From: CAZKVJ01 sp964556225
Lineage (GTDB): Bacteria > Actinomycetota > Acidimicrobiia > Acidimicrobiales > Ilumatobacteraceae
Length of the DNA: 64,000 bases
Assembly: GCA_964556225.1 (NCBI GenBank)
Contig: CAZKVJ010000003.1
Span: forward strand, 161,560-225,559
Direction: 5' to 3'
Each line of letters opens with the position of its first letter. The stretch's first letter is position 1. The position numbers and the translations under genes are program-made. The notes below the pieces were generated by a model. It made no database searches, was not told the origin of the DNA, and worked only from the letters and a program-made list of their open reading frames with translations. Positions 1-8,697 of this stretch are shown piece after piece.

Positions 1-204
1 TTCCTCCTGGACACGGCCGATGCCGTCCCGGTGGCGGCGCGCGTGCGCCGGCGTGATGATGGCGGGCTGGACGTGACGCTCGTGATGGGGGCGCGTGACG
101 CGGTCGAGGCGACCGGCGCCGTGCCCAAGGCGGTTTCCCGATCGGAGCTCGCCGTGGTCCACGACGTCGCTGGGGTGAGGTGCCGCTTCCTGGTCGACGT
201 GTAG
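1..204 (+). CDS. C-terminal end of an unidentified protein (partial)
   Basis: An open frame runs from the first base to a TAG stop and gives 67 residues; the start lies outside the window. The fragment has ordinary high-GC codon use (mostly G or C in third positions), which supports real coding. It ends in a short hydrophobic stretch, RCRFLVDV. I recognise no motif and give no function. It converges with the rtcB gene, with 8 bases between the two stops. Confidence 0.55.
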   Translation, partial: FLLDTADAVPVAARVRRRDDGGLDVTLVMGARDAVEATGAVPKAVSRSELAVVHDVAGVRCRFLVDV

Positions 205-212
205 GTCGCTCG

Positions 213-1646
213 TCAGCCCTTGACCACGCCGACCGGCACCAGTCGGGCGACCCGGCGGGCCAGACCCGCCCGCTCCACGGTGCGGACCACCTCGTCGACG
301 TCCTTGTAGGACTCGGGGGCCTCCTCGATGAGACCCCGAACCGAGCCGGCGCGCACGCTGATGCCCCGCTCGGCCAGCCGGCGCCGCAGCTCGTGGGCCG
401 ACGTCTGCTGCCGGGCCGCGGTGCGGCTCATCGCCCGGCCGGCCCCGTGGCAGGTCGAGTGGAAGGCCATCCCGCCCGGCTCGCCCACCAGCACGTAGGA
501 CGCCGTCCCCATCGATCCGGGCACCAGCACCGGCTGACCGGACCCGGACAGCTCGGGTGGCAGGTCCGGATGGCCGGGCGGCAGGGCGCGGGTCGCTCCC
601 TTGCGGTGCACGCACAGCAGGCGCTGGCGGCCATCAACCGGGTGGGTCTCCAGCTTGGCCAGGTTGTGCGAGACGTCGTAGAGCAGCACCAGGTCGCGCG
701 TGCCGACCGTGCGGGCGAAGGCCGACCGGGCCGCATCGGAGAGCAGCTGGCGGTTGGCCCGGCCGTAGTTCGCTGCTGCTGCCATGGCCGCCAGGTACGC
801 CTCGCCCTCCGGTGAGCGCACCGGCGCGCACGCCAGCTGGCGATCCGGGACGGCGATCCCGTAGCGCCGCATCGCCGCTTCCATCGTCGCGACGTGGTCG
901 GTGCAGATCTGGTGGCCCAGCCCTCGCGAGCCGGAGTGGATCATCACGCACACGCGAGCGGGCTCGAGCCCGAACGCCGTCGCCGTCTCGCGGTCGAAGA
1001 CCCGGTCCACCACCTGGACCTCGAGGAAGTGGTTGCCCGAGCCGAGGCTGCCCACCTGGCGCAGCCCGCGGGCGACGGCCCGGTCGCTGACGGCCGCAGG
1101 ATCGGCTCCCGGCAGGACGCCGCCGTCCTCGCAGCGGACCAGATCCTCGCTGGTGCCGTGGCCGCGCTCCACGGCGTAGGCCGCACCGCCGGTCAGGATG
1201 CGGTCCAGCTCACCCTCGCCGACGCGCCACACGGCGCCCGGCCCCATCCCCTTCGGCACGGACCGGTCCAGCTCGTCCATCAGCGCGCTCAGGTGGGGAG
1301 CCAGCTCGTCTCGTGACAGCGGCGACAGCAGCAGACGGACGCCGCAGGAGATGTCGAAGCCCACACCGCCGGGCGACACCACACCCCCGGCGTCGACCGC
1401 GGTCGCCGCCACCCCGCCGATGGGGAAGCCATAGCCCCAGTGGACGTCGGGCATGGCGTAGGACGCGCTGACGATCCCGGGGAGCGTGGCCACGTTGGCG
1501 ACCTGCTGGAGGGACCGGTCGGCGGCGACGTCGGGCAGGAGCTCGGCCGAGGCGAACACGATGCCCGGCACCCGCATGTCGCCGGTCCGCTCGACCCGCC
1601 AGCGGAACGGCGTCTCGGCGACCAGATCGACGGGCTGCACCTTCAT
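213..1646 (-). CDS. rtcB: RNA-splicing ligase RtcB
   Basis: 477 residues, the usual length for RtcB, the GTP- and Mn-dependent ligase that joins RNA 2',3'-cyclic-phosphate (or 3'-phosphate) ends to 5'-OH ends in tRNA splicing or RNA repair. The family metal ligands are visible: Asp98 and Cys101 in GFDISCGVR, His206 in GNHFLEVQ, His237 in IHSGSRGLGHQ and His327 in YDVSHNLAK. The nucleophilic histidine that becomes guanylylated is His400 in CHGAGR. A GGAGG Shine-Dalgarno sequence lies about 10 bases before the ATG. No archease gene or RtcR-type regulator is next to it. It diverges from the LLM oxidoreductase gene with only about 67 bases between starts. Confidence 0.95.
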   Translation of the reverse strand: MKVQPVDLVAETPFRWRVERTGDMRVPGIVFASAELLPDVAADRSLQQVANVATLPGIVSASYAMPDVHWGYGFPIGGVAATAVDAGGVVSPGGVGFDISCGVRLLLSPLSRDELAPHLSALMDELDRSVPKGMGPGAVWRVGEGELDRILTGGAAYAVERGHGTSEDLVRCEDGGVLPGADPAAVSDRAVARGLRQVGSLGSGNHFLEVQVVDRVFDRETATAFGLEPARVCVMIHSGSRGLGHQICTDHVATMEAAMRRYGIAVPDRQLACAPVRSPEGEAYLAAMAAAANYGRANRQLLSDAARSAFARTVGTRDLVLLYDVSHNLAKLETHPVDGRQRLLCVHRKGATRALPPGHPDLPPELSGSGQPVLVPGSMGTASYVLVGEPGGMAFHSTCHGAGRAMSRTAARQQTSAHELRRRLAERGISVRAGSVRGLIEEAPESYKDVDEVVRTVERAGLARRVARLVPVGVVKG

Positions 1647-1713
1647 CGGACGAGCCTCCGGTTCCAGTGTGGTCCCTGCGAGCAGTGGACGCCAGGTGTG
1701 CTCAGATGTTCGG

Positions 1714-2691
1714 GTGACGCGCCTCGGCTACCAGATCCCCAACTTCACCTACCCCGACGTGGACCAGTCCCGGCTGTTCGAGGTGGTGGCCCGCCAGGCG
1801 GCAGAGGCCGATCGGTCGGGCTTCGACACCGTGCTGGTGATGGACCACTTCTACCAGCTGCCCATGCTCGGCGAACCGGACCAGTACATGCTCGAGTGCT
1901 ACACGCTGCTCGGGGCGCTGGCCCGGGAGACCGAGCAGGTGCGTCTCAGTGCGCTGGTGACAGGAAACACCTACCGGAACCCGGCCGTGCTGGCGAAGAT
2001 CGTGACCACCCTCGACGTGGTGTCCGGTGGTCGGGCCCAGCTGGGGATCGGGGCCGGCTGGTTCGAGCTCGAGCACCGGGCGTTCGGCATCGAGTTCGGC
2101 ACGTTCACGGACCGCTTCGAGAAGCTCGAGGAGGCGCTGCAGATCATCATCCCGATGCTGCGCGGCGAGCGGGTGACGCTGTCGGGTCGGCGGTACCAAG
2201 TGGTCGACGCTGTCAGCTCGCCGCCGGTGGTGGGGCGGATCCCGGTGATGATCGGTGGGGGCGGCGAGCGCAAGACGTTGCGCATGGTCGCCCAGTACGC
2301 CGACGAGTCGAACCTGATCGCCGAGCGAGCCGACCTGCCGCGCAAGCTCGACGCGCTGGCCGCCCACTGCGAGCGCCTCGGGCGCGACCGCTCGGAGATC
2401 ACCGTGAGCTGGCAGCGCACCACCTGCATCGCACCGACGATGGAGGAGGCGCGCGCCGACCTGGCGGCGTTCTTCCGGGCGCGAGGGATCGACCTGGCCT
2501 CGCGCAGCGACGAGGAGCGGGCGTTCCTCACGGGGCGGTTCGTGGTCGGCGACCCGGACACCGTCGGCGAGGCGCTCGCAGCCGACCTGGCGCTCGGGGT
2601 CGACGGCTTCACGCTCAACGCGCCGGCGAACGGCCACATCCCGGGCCGGGTCGCACTGCTGGGTGAGACGGTCGCGCCGCTGATCGGCTGA
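1714..2691 (+). CDS. LLM-class F420-dependent oxidoreductase
   Basis: About 325 residues with the luciferase-like (beta/alpha)8 pattern: an N-terminal GYQIPNF strand, the segment VSGGRAQLGIGAGWFELEH, which is the usual signature of actinobacterial F420-dependent LLM enzymes, and IPVMIGGGGERKTLR in the second half. Members of this family transfer hydride from reduced F420 (some use FMN) to varied substrates; the substrate cannot be told. GTG at 1714 is chosen because homology starts at VTRLGYQIPNF and the upstream frame overlaps the rtcB promoter region; no Shine-Dalgarno is seen. A second member of the family lies at 25092. Confidence 0.85.
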   Translation: MTRLGYQIPNFTYPDVDQSRLFEVVARQAAEADRSGFDTVLVMDHFYQLPMLGEPDQYMLECYTLLGALARETEQVRLSALVTGNTYRNPAVLAKIVTTLDVVSGGRAQLGIGAGWFELEHRAFGIEFGTFTDRFEKLEEALQIIIPMLRGERVTLSGRRYQVVDAVSSPPVVGRIPVMIGGGGERKTLRMVAQYADESNLIAERADLPRKLDALAAHCERLGRDRSEITVSWQRTTCIAPTMEEARADLAAFFRARGIDLASRSDEERAFLTGRFVVGDPDTVGEALAADLALGVDGFTLNAPANGHIPGRVALLGETVAPLIG

Positions 2692-2700
2692 CCGGCCGGC

Positions 2701-3597
2701 TCAGACCACGGTGGCGAGCCAGGCGAGGACGTCGCGGTCGACCTCGTCGCGGTTCGTCTCGTTCAGCAGCTCGTGGCGGGCGTCGGGGTAGTAGTGCGCC
2801 GTCACGGTGAGGCCGGCGGCGCGGTAGGCCGCCTCGAGCGTGCGCACCGTCTCGCCGCCGTTCGACACCGGATCGGCCAGCCCCGTGATGAAGAGCACCG
2901 GGAGCCCGCCGGGGATCCGGGCGATGCCGTCCGGGTCCGACCCTCGCTGCAGCAGCTCTAGCATGCCGAGGGCGTAGCCGTACGACATCGGGGCGTCGTC
3001 ACCCGCCATGGGGTCGGCGATGTACGCGTCGACCTCGGCCTCGTCTCGGCTCAGCCAGTCATAGGTGGTGCGAGCGGGCTCGAACCCGGCGTTGAACCCA
3101 CCGAGCAGGTCGAGCGGCGAGTCGCCCATGCCACCGTCGACGGCGGCCCGGAGGCCGGCGATCATCTCCGTGAGCTCCGGCGCGGGCCCGAGGCTGCCGC
3201 TGAGCGCGAACCCGGCCAGCTCGTGGCCGTGGTCCTGGACGTAGACCTGGGTGAACACCGAGCCCATCGAGTGGCCGAACACGATGACCGGGAGCGCGCC
3301 GAGGTCGGCCAGCGCACGGCGGTGGACCGCCTCCACGGAGCCGAGCACGCCGTCGAACCCGCGTGGACCGGCCAACCCCGCACCAGTGGACGCTGCGGTG
3401 TGGCCGAAGCCACGGTGGTCGTCGGCGTAGACGGCGTAGCCGTTCGCCGCCACCAGCTCGCCGAAGCGCCGGTATCGCCCGGAGTGCTCCGACGCGCCGT
3501 GCAGCACCAGCACGATCGCCATGGGATCGCCGGTCGGGAGCCAGCGGCGGTAGAAGACCTCGACGCCGTCAGGGTCGGTGAGCGTCGCTTCGTCCAT
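2701..3597 (-). CDS. Alpha/beta hydrolase, monoacylglycerol-lipase-like
   Basis: 298 residues of serine-hydrolase type. Visible elements are the oxyanion segment VLHGASEHSGRY, the nucleophile elbow GHSMGS, the acid region LFITGLADPVSNGG and the catalytic histidine in DARHELLNE. The HGASEHSGRY and DHRGFGHT motifs and the C-terminal DARHELLNETNRDEV pattern are typical of serine aminopeptidase S33 / monoacylglycerol lipase-like enzymes. No signal peptide is seen, so it is likely cytoplasmic. GAGAGGAG lies about 8 bases before the ATG and supports this start. It converges on the LLM oxidoreductase (9 bases between stops) and diverges from mtnA. Confidence 0.85.
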   Translation of the reverse strand: MDEATLTDPDGVEVFYRRWLPTGDPMAIVLVLHGASEHSGRYRRFGELVAANGYAVYADDHRGFGHTAASTGAGLAGPRGFDGVLGSVEAVHRRALADLGALPVIVFGHSMGSVFTQVYVQDHGHELAGFALSGSLGPAPELTEMIAGLRAAVDGGMGDSPLDLLGGFNAGFEPARTTYDWLSRDEAEVDAYIADPMAGDDAPMSYGYALGMLELLQRGSDPDGIARIPGGLPVLFITGLADPVSNGGETVRTLEAAYRAAGLTVTAHYYPDARHELLNETNRDEVDRDVLAWLATVV

Positions 3598-3704
3598 GGC
3601 AGGTGCTCCTCTCGAGCGGTTCGGGCGCCCGGCACCGTACCCGCGCCGGGCCACCGGCATTCCCCCCCATCCCCCCAGAAGCAAGCGGTGGGGGGTCGGG
3701 TTCA

Positions 3705-3710
3705 TAGGAT
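3705..3710 (+). promoter_or_regulatory. Candidate leaderless -10 box of mtnA
   Basis: TAGGAT sits 8 bases before the chosen GTG of mtnA. The TANNNT hexamer this close to the start codon is the pattern of leaderless transcripts in actinobacteria. No Shine-Dalgarno sequence precedes this GTG. No clear -35 box is visible. Confidence 0.45.
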
Positions 3711-3718
3711 CGGCGGCG

Positions 3719-4738
3719 GTGGCGCGACGCACGATCTGGTGGGAGGGCGACGAGGTTGCGGTGATCGACCAGACGCGGCTGCCACACGAGCTGGTCATCG
3801 CCCGGTGGCGAACGCTCGACGACGCCGCCCACGGGATCGCCACGATGCAGGTGCGGGGAGCGCCGCTGATCGGCGTGGCGGCGGCGCACGCCATGGCCCT
3901 GGCGGTGGCCGCTGACCCGGGATCGGCCGAGGAGGCCGCTCGCGTGCTCGTGGCGACACGGCCCACCGCCGTGAACCTGCGCTGGGCCGTCGAACGGACG
4001 AAGGAGCTGCTGATCCCGCTGCCGCGTCGGGAGCGGGCGCCGATCGCGAGGTGGCTCGCCAGCGAGCTCGCCGACTTCGACGTCCAGGCCTGCCGGGCGA
4101 TCGGCGATGCCGGGCTGCCCCTGCTCGCCGCCGTCCACGAGCGCACCGGCCGGGCGGTCAACGTGCTCACGCACTGCAACGCCGGGTGGCTGGCCTGTGT
4201 CGAGTGGGGGACGGCGACGGCTCCCGTCTACCTGGCGCACCAGCAGGGCATCCCAGTCCACGTGTGGGTGTCGGAGACCCGGCCCCGCAACCAGGGGGCG
4301 GCACTCACGGCCTGGGAGCTGCGGGATGGTGGCGTGCCGCACACGCTGATCGTCGACAACGCCGCCGGGCACCTGCTGCGCTCCGGCGAGGTCGACCTCG
4401 TCGTGGTGGGCGCCGACCGAGTCGCTGCCAACGGCGACACCGCCAACAAGATCGGCACCTACCTGAAGGCGCTGGCCGCCCGCGCGACCGGCGTGCCGTT
4501 CTACGTCGCCGCGCCCCGCTCCACCTTCGATGCCGGCTGCCCGGACGGTGCCGCCATCCCGATCGAGGAGCGCGACCCGGCGGAGGTGCTCGAGGTCAAC
4601 GGGGCGCCGATCGCGCCGGACGGGACGGCGGCTCGCAACTGGGGCTTCGACGTTACGCCGGGCGCCCTCGTCGACGGCTACCTGACCGACGCCGGGCTGG
4701 TGCGCCCGGCCGAGCTGGCGGCGTTCCTCCGTGGATGA
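3719..4738 (+). CDS. mtnA: S-methyl-5-thioribose-1-phosphate isomerase
   Basis: 339 residues. MtnA converts 5-methylthioribose-1-phosphate (and 5-deoxyribose-1-phosphate) to the matching ribulose-1-phosphate. Family marks in order: MQVRGAPLIG, NLRWAVERT, catalytic Cys153 in THCNAGWLA, ETRPRNQGAALTAWEL, catalytic Asp233 in GADRVAANGDTANKIGTY, FYVAAPRSTFD and the end motif NWGFDVTP. The GTG at 3719 is chosen because homology begins at once (TIWWEGDEVAVIDQTRLP) and a TAGGAT box lies just upstream. It overlaps the next gene by 8 bases. With the adjoining class II aldolase and mtnP it forms a compact salvage cluster. Confidence 0.93.
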   Translation: MARRTIWWEGDEVAVIDQTRLPHELVIARWRTLDDAAHGIATMQVRGAPLIGVAAAHAMALAVAADPGSAEEAARVLVATRPTAVNLRWAVERTKELLIPLPRRERAPIARWLASELADFDVQACRAIGDAGLPLLAAVHERTGRAVNVLTHCNAGWLACVEWGTATAPVYLAHQQGIPVHVWVSETRPRNQGAALTAWELRDGGVPHTLIVDNAAGHLLRSGEVDLVVVGADRVAANGDTANKIGTYLKALAARATGVPFYVAAPRSTFDAGCPDGAAIPIEERDPAEVLEVNGAPIAPDGTAARNWGFDVTPGALVDGYLTDAGLVRPAELAAFLRG

Positions 4739-5396
4739 GGCCGCCGCCCGCCGGTGGCTGGTCCAGGCCGTGCGCTGGCTCGACGAGCGCGGCCTCAACG
4801 TGAACGCCAGCGGCAACGTGAGCGTGCGCCTCGGCGACGGGCTGCTCGTCACCCCGAGCGGGATCCCCGCCGGTGAGCTGACCGCGGCGGACGGCGTCGT
4901 CGTCGACCTCGATGGCCGGCCCCGTGATGCGCACGGCCGGGTCCCGACCAGCGAGTGGCGTCTCCACACCGAGGTGCTGCGACGCCGGCCGGAGGTCGGT
5001 GCGATCGTCCACACCCACTCGCCCGAGGCCACGGCCGCAGCGACCCTGCGGGCCCCGGTGCCCGCGGTCCACTACGTAGTGGCCCGCTTCGGAGGGACCG
5101 CCCTGCCCTGTGCGCCCTACGCCACGTACGGCTCGGCGGATCTGGCCGGCCACGTCGCCGACACCCTCGGGCCGGCTGGGATGGCCTGCCTGATGGCCAA
5201 CCACGGCGCCGTTGCGCTCGGTCGCGACCTCGCGTCTGCGTGCGCCCTCGCCCTCGACGTGGAGTGGTTCTGCGGCGTCCATCGACGAGCCCGCCAGCTC
5301 GGCGAGCCGATCGTGCTCGACGACGCCGAGGTCGCCAGGGTCGCTGCGCTGTTCCGCACCTACGGGCAGCCCGGCGGCACCGCACCCCCGGCCTGA
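4731..5396 (+). CDS. Class II aldolase of methylthioribulose/deoxyribulose-1-phosphate type
   Basis: 221 residues, one class II aldolase/adducin domain. Zinc ligands are HTH in AIVHTHSPEATAAA and the later histidine in MANHGAVALG; NVNASGNVSVRLGDG is the N-terminal phosphate-binding region. The segment PTSEWRLHTEVLRRRPEV carries the Ser-Glu pair found in fuculose-phosphate-type aldolases (catalytic Glu) rather than the dehydratase MtnB pattern. Set between mtnA and mtnP, the simplest reading is the DHAP-shunt aldolase that splits 5-(methylthio)ribulose-1-phosphate or 5-deoxyribulose-1-phosphate into dihydroxyacetone phosphate and an aldehyde. MtnB dehydratase is the alternative. The start is GTG, overlapping the mtnA stop. 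Confidence 0.8.
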   Translation: MDEAAARRWLVQAVRWLDERGLNVNASGNVSVRLGDGLLVTPSGIPAGELTAADGVVVDLDGRPRDAHGRVPTSEWRLHTEVLRRRPEVGAIVHTHSPEATAAATLRAPVPAVHYVVARFGGTALPCAPYATYGSADLAGHVADTLGPAGMACLMANHGAVALGRDLASACALALDVEWFCGVHRRARQLGEPIVLDDAEVARVAALFRTYGQPGGTAPPA

Positions 5397-5403
5397 CGGC
5401 GGG

Positions 5404-5409
5404 TACCGT
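5404..5409 (+). promoter_or_regulatory. Candidate leaderless -10 box of mtnP
   Basis: TACCGT lies 7 bases before the GTG of mtnP, in the 20-base gap after the aldolase gene. It fits the TANNNT plus 6-8 base pattern seen before several other genes here, and suggests that mtnP also has its own start of transcription. Confidence 0.4.
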
Positions 5410-5416
5410 CGGCACC

Positions 5417-6211
5417 GTGCGCACCCGCCCGTGGCCACCGCAACCGACCGAGCGTCTCGCCGACCTGGCGGTGATCGGCGGCTCGGGGCTCTACCAGCTG
5501 TCGGCCGACGTCGAGCGCCGTGAGGTGACCACGCCGTACGGGAGCCCTTCGGCCCCGGTGGAGATCACCGAGATCGCCGGGCGCCGGGTGGCGTTCCTGC
5601 CCCGCCACGGCCCGGACCACACGGTCCCCGCCCATCGGGTGAACGCCCGGGCCAACCTATTCGCGCTCCACTCCCTGGGCGTGCGTGCCGTCATCGGGCC
5701 GTGCTCGGTCGGCTCGCTGCGGGCCGACGTCGCGCCCGGCCACATGGTCGTGCTCGACGACCTGATCGACCGCACCACCGGCCGGGCCGACACCTACTTC
5801 GACGGCGACGACGGCGTGGTCCACCACGTCACGTTCGCCCGGCCGTACGACGAGGCGCTGCGCACGCTGGCCATCGACGCGTGCCGGGCCGAAGGGGTGA
5901 CCGTCCACGAGCGGGGCACCGTCGTCGTGATCAGCGGGCCGCGCTTTTCCACCAGGGCCGAGTCCCGCTGGTTCGCGTCGCTCGGGGGCAGCGTCGTGAA
6001 CATGACCCAGTACCCGGAGGCCGTGCTGGCTGCGGAGCTCGAGCTCCCGTACGTGGGCATCGCGCTCGTGACCGATTACGACGCCGGTATCGAGGGCGTC
6101 GACGAGCGTCCGGTCACCATGGACCAGGTGCTGGCGGTGATGCGCGAGAACGTCCACACGTTCCGGGCCGTGCTGGCCCGGATGATCGCCGCCTGGTCGC
6201 CGGCGGGCTGA
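5417..6211 (+). CDS. mtnP: S-methyl-5'-thioadenosine phosphorylase (MTAP family)
   Basis: 264 residues, the length of trimeric MTAP/PNP enzymes. It phosphorolyses methylthioadenosine (and often 5'-deoxyadenosine) to adenine and the ribose-1-phosphate used by MtnA. Motifs: GGSGLYQL phosphate loop, LPRHGPDH and PAHRVNARANL, GPRFSTRAES, NMTQYPEAVLAAEL and VTDYD. The TDYD aspartates favour a 6-amino purine (adenine) over hypoxanthine, by analogy with human MTAP. GTG at 5417 is preferred: homology begins shortly after (ADLAVIGGSGLY) and the longer frame overlaps the aldolase gene out of phase. Confidence 0.9.
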   Translation: MRTRPWPPQPTERLADLAVIGGSGLYQLSADVERREVTTPYGSPSAPVEITEIAGRRVAFLPRHGPDHTVPAHRVNARANLFALHSLGVRAVIGPCSVGSLRADVAPGHMVVLDDLIDRTTGRADTYFDGDDGVVHHVTFARPYDEALRTLAIDACRAEGVTVHERGTVVVISGPRFSTRAESRWFASLGGSVVNMTQYPEAVLAAELELPYVGIALVTDYDAGIEGVDERPVTMDQVLAVMRENVHTFRAVLARMIAAWSPAG

Positions 6212-6226
6212 CCCGGTGCGCCGGGG

Positions 6227-6232
6227 TACGGT
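6227..6232 (+). promoter_or_regulatory. Candidate leaderless -10 box of the C69-like gene
   Basis: TACGGT sits 6 bases before the GTG at 6239. The string TACGGTGGCGGCGTG is nearly the same as the one before fdhA (TACCGTGGCGGCATG at 31407). Confidence 0.45.
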
Positions 6233-6238
6233 GGCGGC

Positions 6239-7474
6239 GTGTGCGACACCATGGTCGTCGTCGACGGCGGGCGGGTGCTGTTCGCCAAGAGCTCGGACCG
6301 CGATCCGAACGAGGCCCAGCTGCTCGACTGGCAGCCGCGGCGCACCCACCCGCCCGGCACCCGGTTGCGCTGCACCTGGATCGAGATCGACCAGGTGCCC
6401 GAGACCCACGCCGTGCTCTTGAGCCGGCCGTTCTGGATGTGGGGCGCAGAGATCGGCGCCAACGAGCACGGCGTGATCATCGGCAACGAGGCCGTCTTCA
6501 CCCGCTCGCCCCGCCAGGCCACCGGCCTCACCGGGATGGACCTGCTGCGCTTGGCGCTGGAGCGGGCGGCGACGGCGGAGGAGGCGGTCGACGTCATCAC
6601 GGAGCTGCTCGAGCGCCACGGGCAGGGGGGTGGCTGTGGGCACGAGCACCGGGACTTCACGTACCACAACAGCTTCATCGTCGCCGACGCTCGGGGCGCC
6701 TTCGTGCTGGAGACGGCGGCGCGCGAGTGGGCGGTCGAGCCGGTGGCCGCCGGAGCCCGCTCGATCAGCAACGGCCTGACCATCGCCGGCTTCGCCGACG
6801 GCCGCGTCGAGCCGACCCGCACGCACTTCTCGCGCTGTCGGGTCCGCCGGGCCATCACCCAGGCCGGTGCCGCTCGGGCCACGACCGCCGCCGACCTGGC
6901 CGCCGTGCTGCGTGACCACGGCACCGGTGGCCCGGTCCCTCACTACTCGCCGGTCACCGGGGGGATGGGCGCGCCGTGCATGCACGCCGGCGGGCTGGTG
7001 GCCGCGTCGCAGACCACCGCGTCGTGGGTGGCTGAGCTGACGGCCGATGTGGCTCGCCACTGGGTCACGGCCACCGCCGCTACGTGTACGGGGCTGTTCA
7101 AGCCGGTTCGGGTCGACGAGCCGCTCGACCTGGGGCCGGAGCCGACCGACCGCTTCGACGGCCGCTGCCTGTGGTGGCGCCACGAGCTGCTCCACCGCCG
7201 CGCGCTGGTAGATCCGGCCCGCCTGGTGACGCGCTTCTCAGCCGAGCGCGACGAGGTCGAGGCCCGCTGGTTCGCCGAGCCACCCGAGCCGGCGGACGCG
7301 TTCGCCGAGGCCGACGGGCTGCTCGCGCGCTGGACGGACGCGGTGTGGGCCGACGAGGTTGCCGACACCCGCCCCGCCTGGGTCCGCCGCTACTGGCGGG
7401 TGCGCGCCGAGCGGGCCGGGCTGCCATCCGGCCCGGTGCCGGCGGCAGGAGCGAGCCCAGGGGCGGTGGCATGA
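6239..7474 (+). CDS. C69/secernin-like N-terminal-nucleophile hydrolase
   Basis: 411 residues. Translation starts GTG-TGC, so the second residue is cysteine (MCDTMVVV), and FAKSSDRDPNEAQ follows. This is the N-terminal layout of the C69 dipeptidase / secernin / acid-ceramidase-like Ntn hydrolases, in which removal of Met exposes the catalytic Cys. Further support is GANEHGVIIGNEAVFTR and the HNSFIVADARGAFVLETA block. There is no signal peptide, so it is cytoplasmic. The substrate is unknown; an amide or a dipeptide is the family norm. It follows mtnP by 27 bases and overlaps the aminotransferase gene by 4 bases (ATGA), so it leads a translationally coupled trio. Confidence 0.75.
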   Translation: MCDTMVVVDGGRVLFAKSSDRDPNEAQLLDWQPRRTHPPGTRLRCTWIEIDQVPETHAVLLSRPFWMWGAEIGANEHGVIIGNEAVFTRSPRQATGLTGMDLLRLALERAATAEEAVDVITELLERHGQGGGCGHEHRDFTYHNSFIVADARGAFVLETAAREWAVEPVAAGARSISNGLTIAGFADGRVEPTRTHFSRCRVRRAITQAGAARATTAADLAAVLRDHGTGGPVPHYSPVTGGMGAPCMHAGGLVAASQTTASWVAELTADVARHWVTATAATCTGLFKPVRVDEPLDLGPEPTDRFDGRCLWWRHELLHRRALVDPARLVTRFSAERDEVEARWFAEPPEPADAFAEADGLLARWTDAVWADEVADTRPAWVRRYWRVRAERAGLPSGPVPAAGASPGAVA

Positions 7475-8697
7475 GCACGCCCCGGCCCGGTGAGGCGCCC
7501 TACCCGACGTCGGCGGCCACCGCCGAGGCGTTCGCCGCCCACGTCAATGCCGGGAAGGTGGCGACGTTCCAGGCGTTCGGCCTCGACCTCGTGATGGGCG
7601 AGCGGGGCGGACCCGGCTTCCGAGACGCCTACGACGGGCGGTTCCTCTACAACTGCCACTGCAACGGTGGCGTGTTCAACCTCGGCCACCGCCACCCTGC
7701 GGTCGTCGAGGCGGTGCGCGCCGGCCTCGACCACCTCGACATCGGCAACCATCACCTCGTGTCGGGCTGGCGGGCGACGCTCGCCGAGCGGCTGGCGGCC
7801 ACGACCGGCGGACAGCTGCCCGGCGTGGTGTTCGGCGTGGGCGGCGGGGAGTCGACGGACCTGGCCCTCAAGGTAGCGCGTTCCCACACCGGCCGACAGG
7901 GGGTGGTGTCGGCTGTGGGCGGCTATCACGGCCACACCGGGCTCGCGCTGGCCACCGGCGACCCGGAGTACCGTGACCCGTTCGGGCCGAACCTGCCCGG
8001 CTTCCAGCAGGTGCCCTTCGACGACCTCGGCGCGCTCGACGCCGCCGTCGACGACTCCACTGCCGCAGTCATCCTCGAGACGATCCCGGCCACGCTCGGG
8101 ATGCCGATCCCGTCGCCGGGCTACCTCGCCGGCGTCGAGCGGCTGTGCCGGGAGCGGGGCGCCTGCTTCGTGCTCGACGAGGTGCAGACCGGGCTCGGGC
8201 GCACGGGCACCATCTGGGCCTACCAGCAGGAGGGCGTGACGCCGGACATGGTGATCACGGGCAAGGGCCTGAGCGGGGGCGTGTACCCGATCACCGCCAC
8301 GCTGATGCGACCCGAGATCCATGCCTTCTTCGACGACCACCCGTTCGTGCACATCTCGACGTTCGGCGGATCCGAGCTCGGCTGCGTGGCTGCGCTGGCG
8401 GTGCTCGACGTCATCGAGGCGCCGGGCTTCCTCGACCGGGTGTGCGCGCTCGGCGAGCGGTTCGAGGCGGGGCTCAGCGGCCTCGACGTGGAGCTGCGCC
8501 GGCGGGGCATGTTCATGGGCGTGAAGCTGGCGAAGGAGGGCGACGCCCTGATGGCCTCGGCCGGGCTCATCCGGGCCGGCGTGTTCGCCGTGTACGCCAA
8601 CAACGACACCTCGGTGGTCCAGCTGCTGCCGCCGCTGATCCTCGACGACGGCGAGGCTGACGAGATCATCGCCATCGTGCGAGCCACCCTGGGATGA
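7471..8697 (+). CDS. Class III (PLP) aminotransferase
   Basis: 408 residues of fold-type I, class III aminotransferase. Visible: NCHCNGGVFNLGHRHPAVVEAV near the N-terminus, the PLP phosphate-binding GGGESTDLAL, GGYHGHTG, the PLP-ring aspartate in CFVLDEVQTGLGRTG, and the Schiff-base lysine in ITGKGLSGGVYP. Class III enzymes move an omega- or alpha-amino group, or act as aminomutases; the donor and acceptor cannot be read. The start overlaps the previous stop (ATGA) and its own stop overlaps the next start, so it is coupled with a C69-like amidohydrolase and a kinase-like protein, possibly one catabolic route for an amino compound. Confidence 0.88.
   Translation: MSTPRPGEAPYPTSAATAEAFAAHVNAGKVATFQAFGLDLVMGERGGPGFRDAYDGRFLYNCHCNGGVFNLGHRHPAVVEAVRAGLDHLDIGNHHLVSGWRATLAERLAATTGGQLPGVVFGVGGGESTDLALKVARSHTGRQGVVSAVGGYHGHTGLALATGDPEYRDPFGPNLPGFQQVPFDDLGALDAAVDDSTAAVILETIPATLGMPIPSPGYLAGVERLCRERGACFVLDEVQTGLGRTGTIWAYQQEGVTPDMVITGKGLSGGVYPITATLMRPEIHAFFDDHPFVHISTFGGSELGCVAALAVLDVIEAPGFLDRVCALGERFEAGLSGLDVELRRRGMFMGVKLAKEGDALMASAGLIRAGVFAVYANNDTSVVQLLPPLILDDGEADEIIAIVRATLG

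Noticed and set aside
4731..5396. MtnB dehydratase as the first choice for the class II aldolase-fold gene
   Set aside because: The PTSEWRLH segment with its Ser-Glu pair is aldolase-like, and no mtnC/mtnD partner is seen; MtnB is kept only as the alternative.
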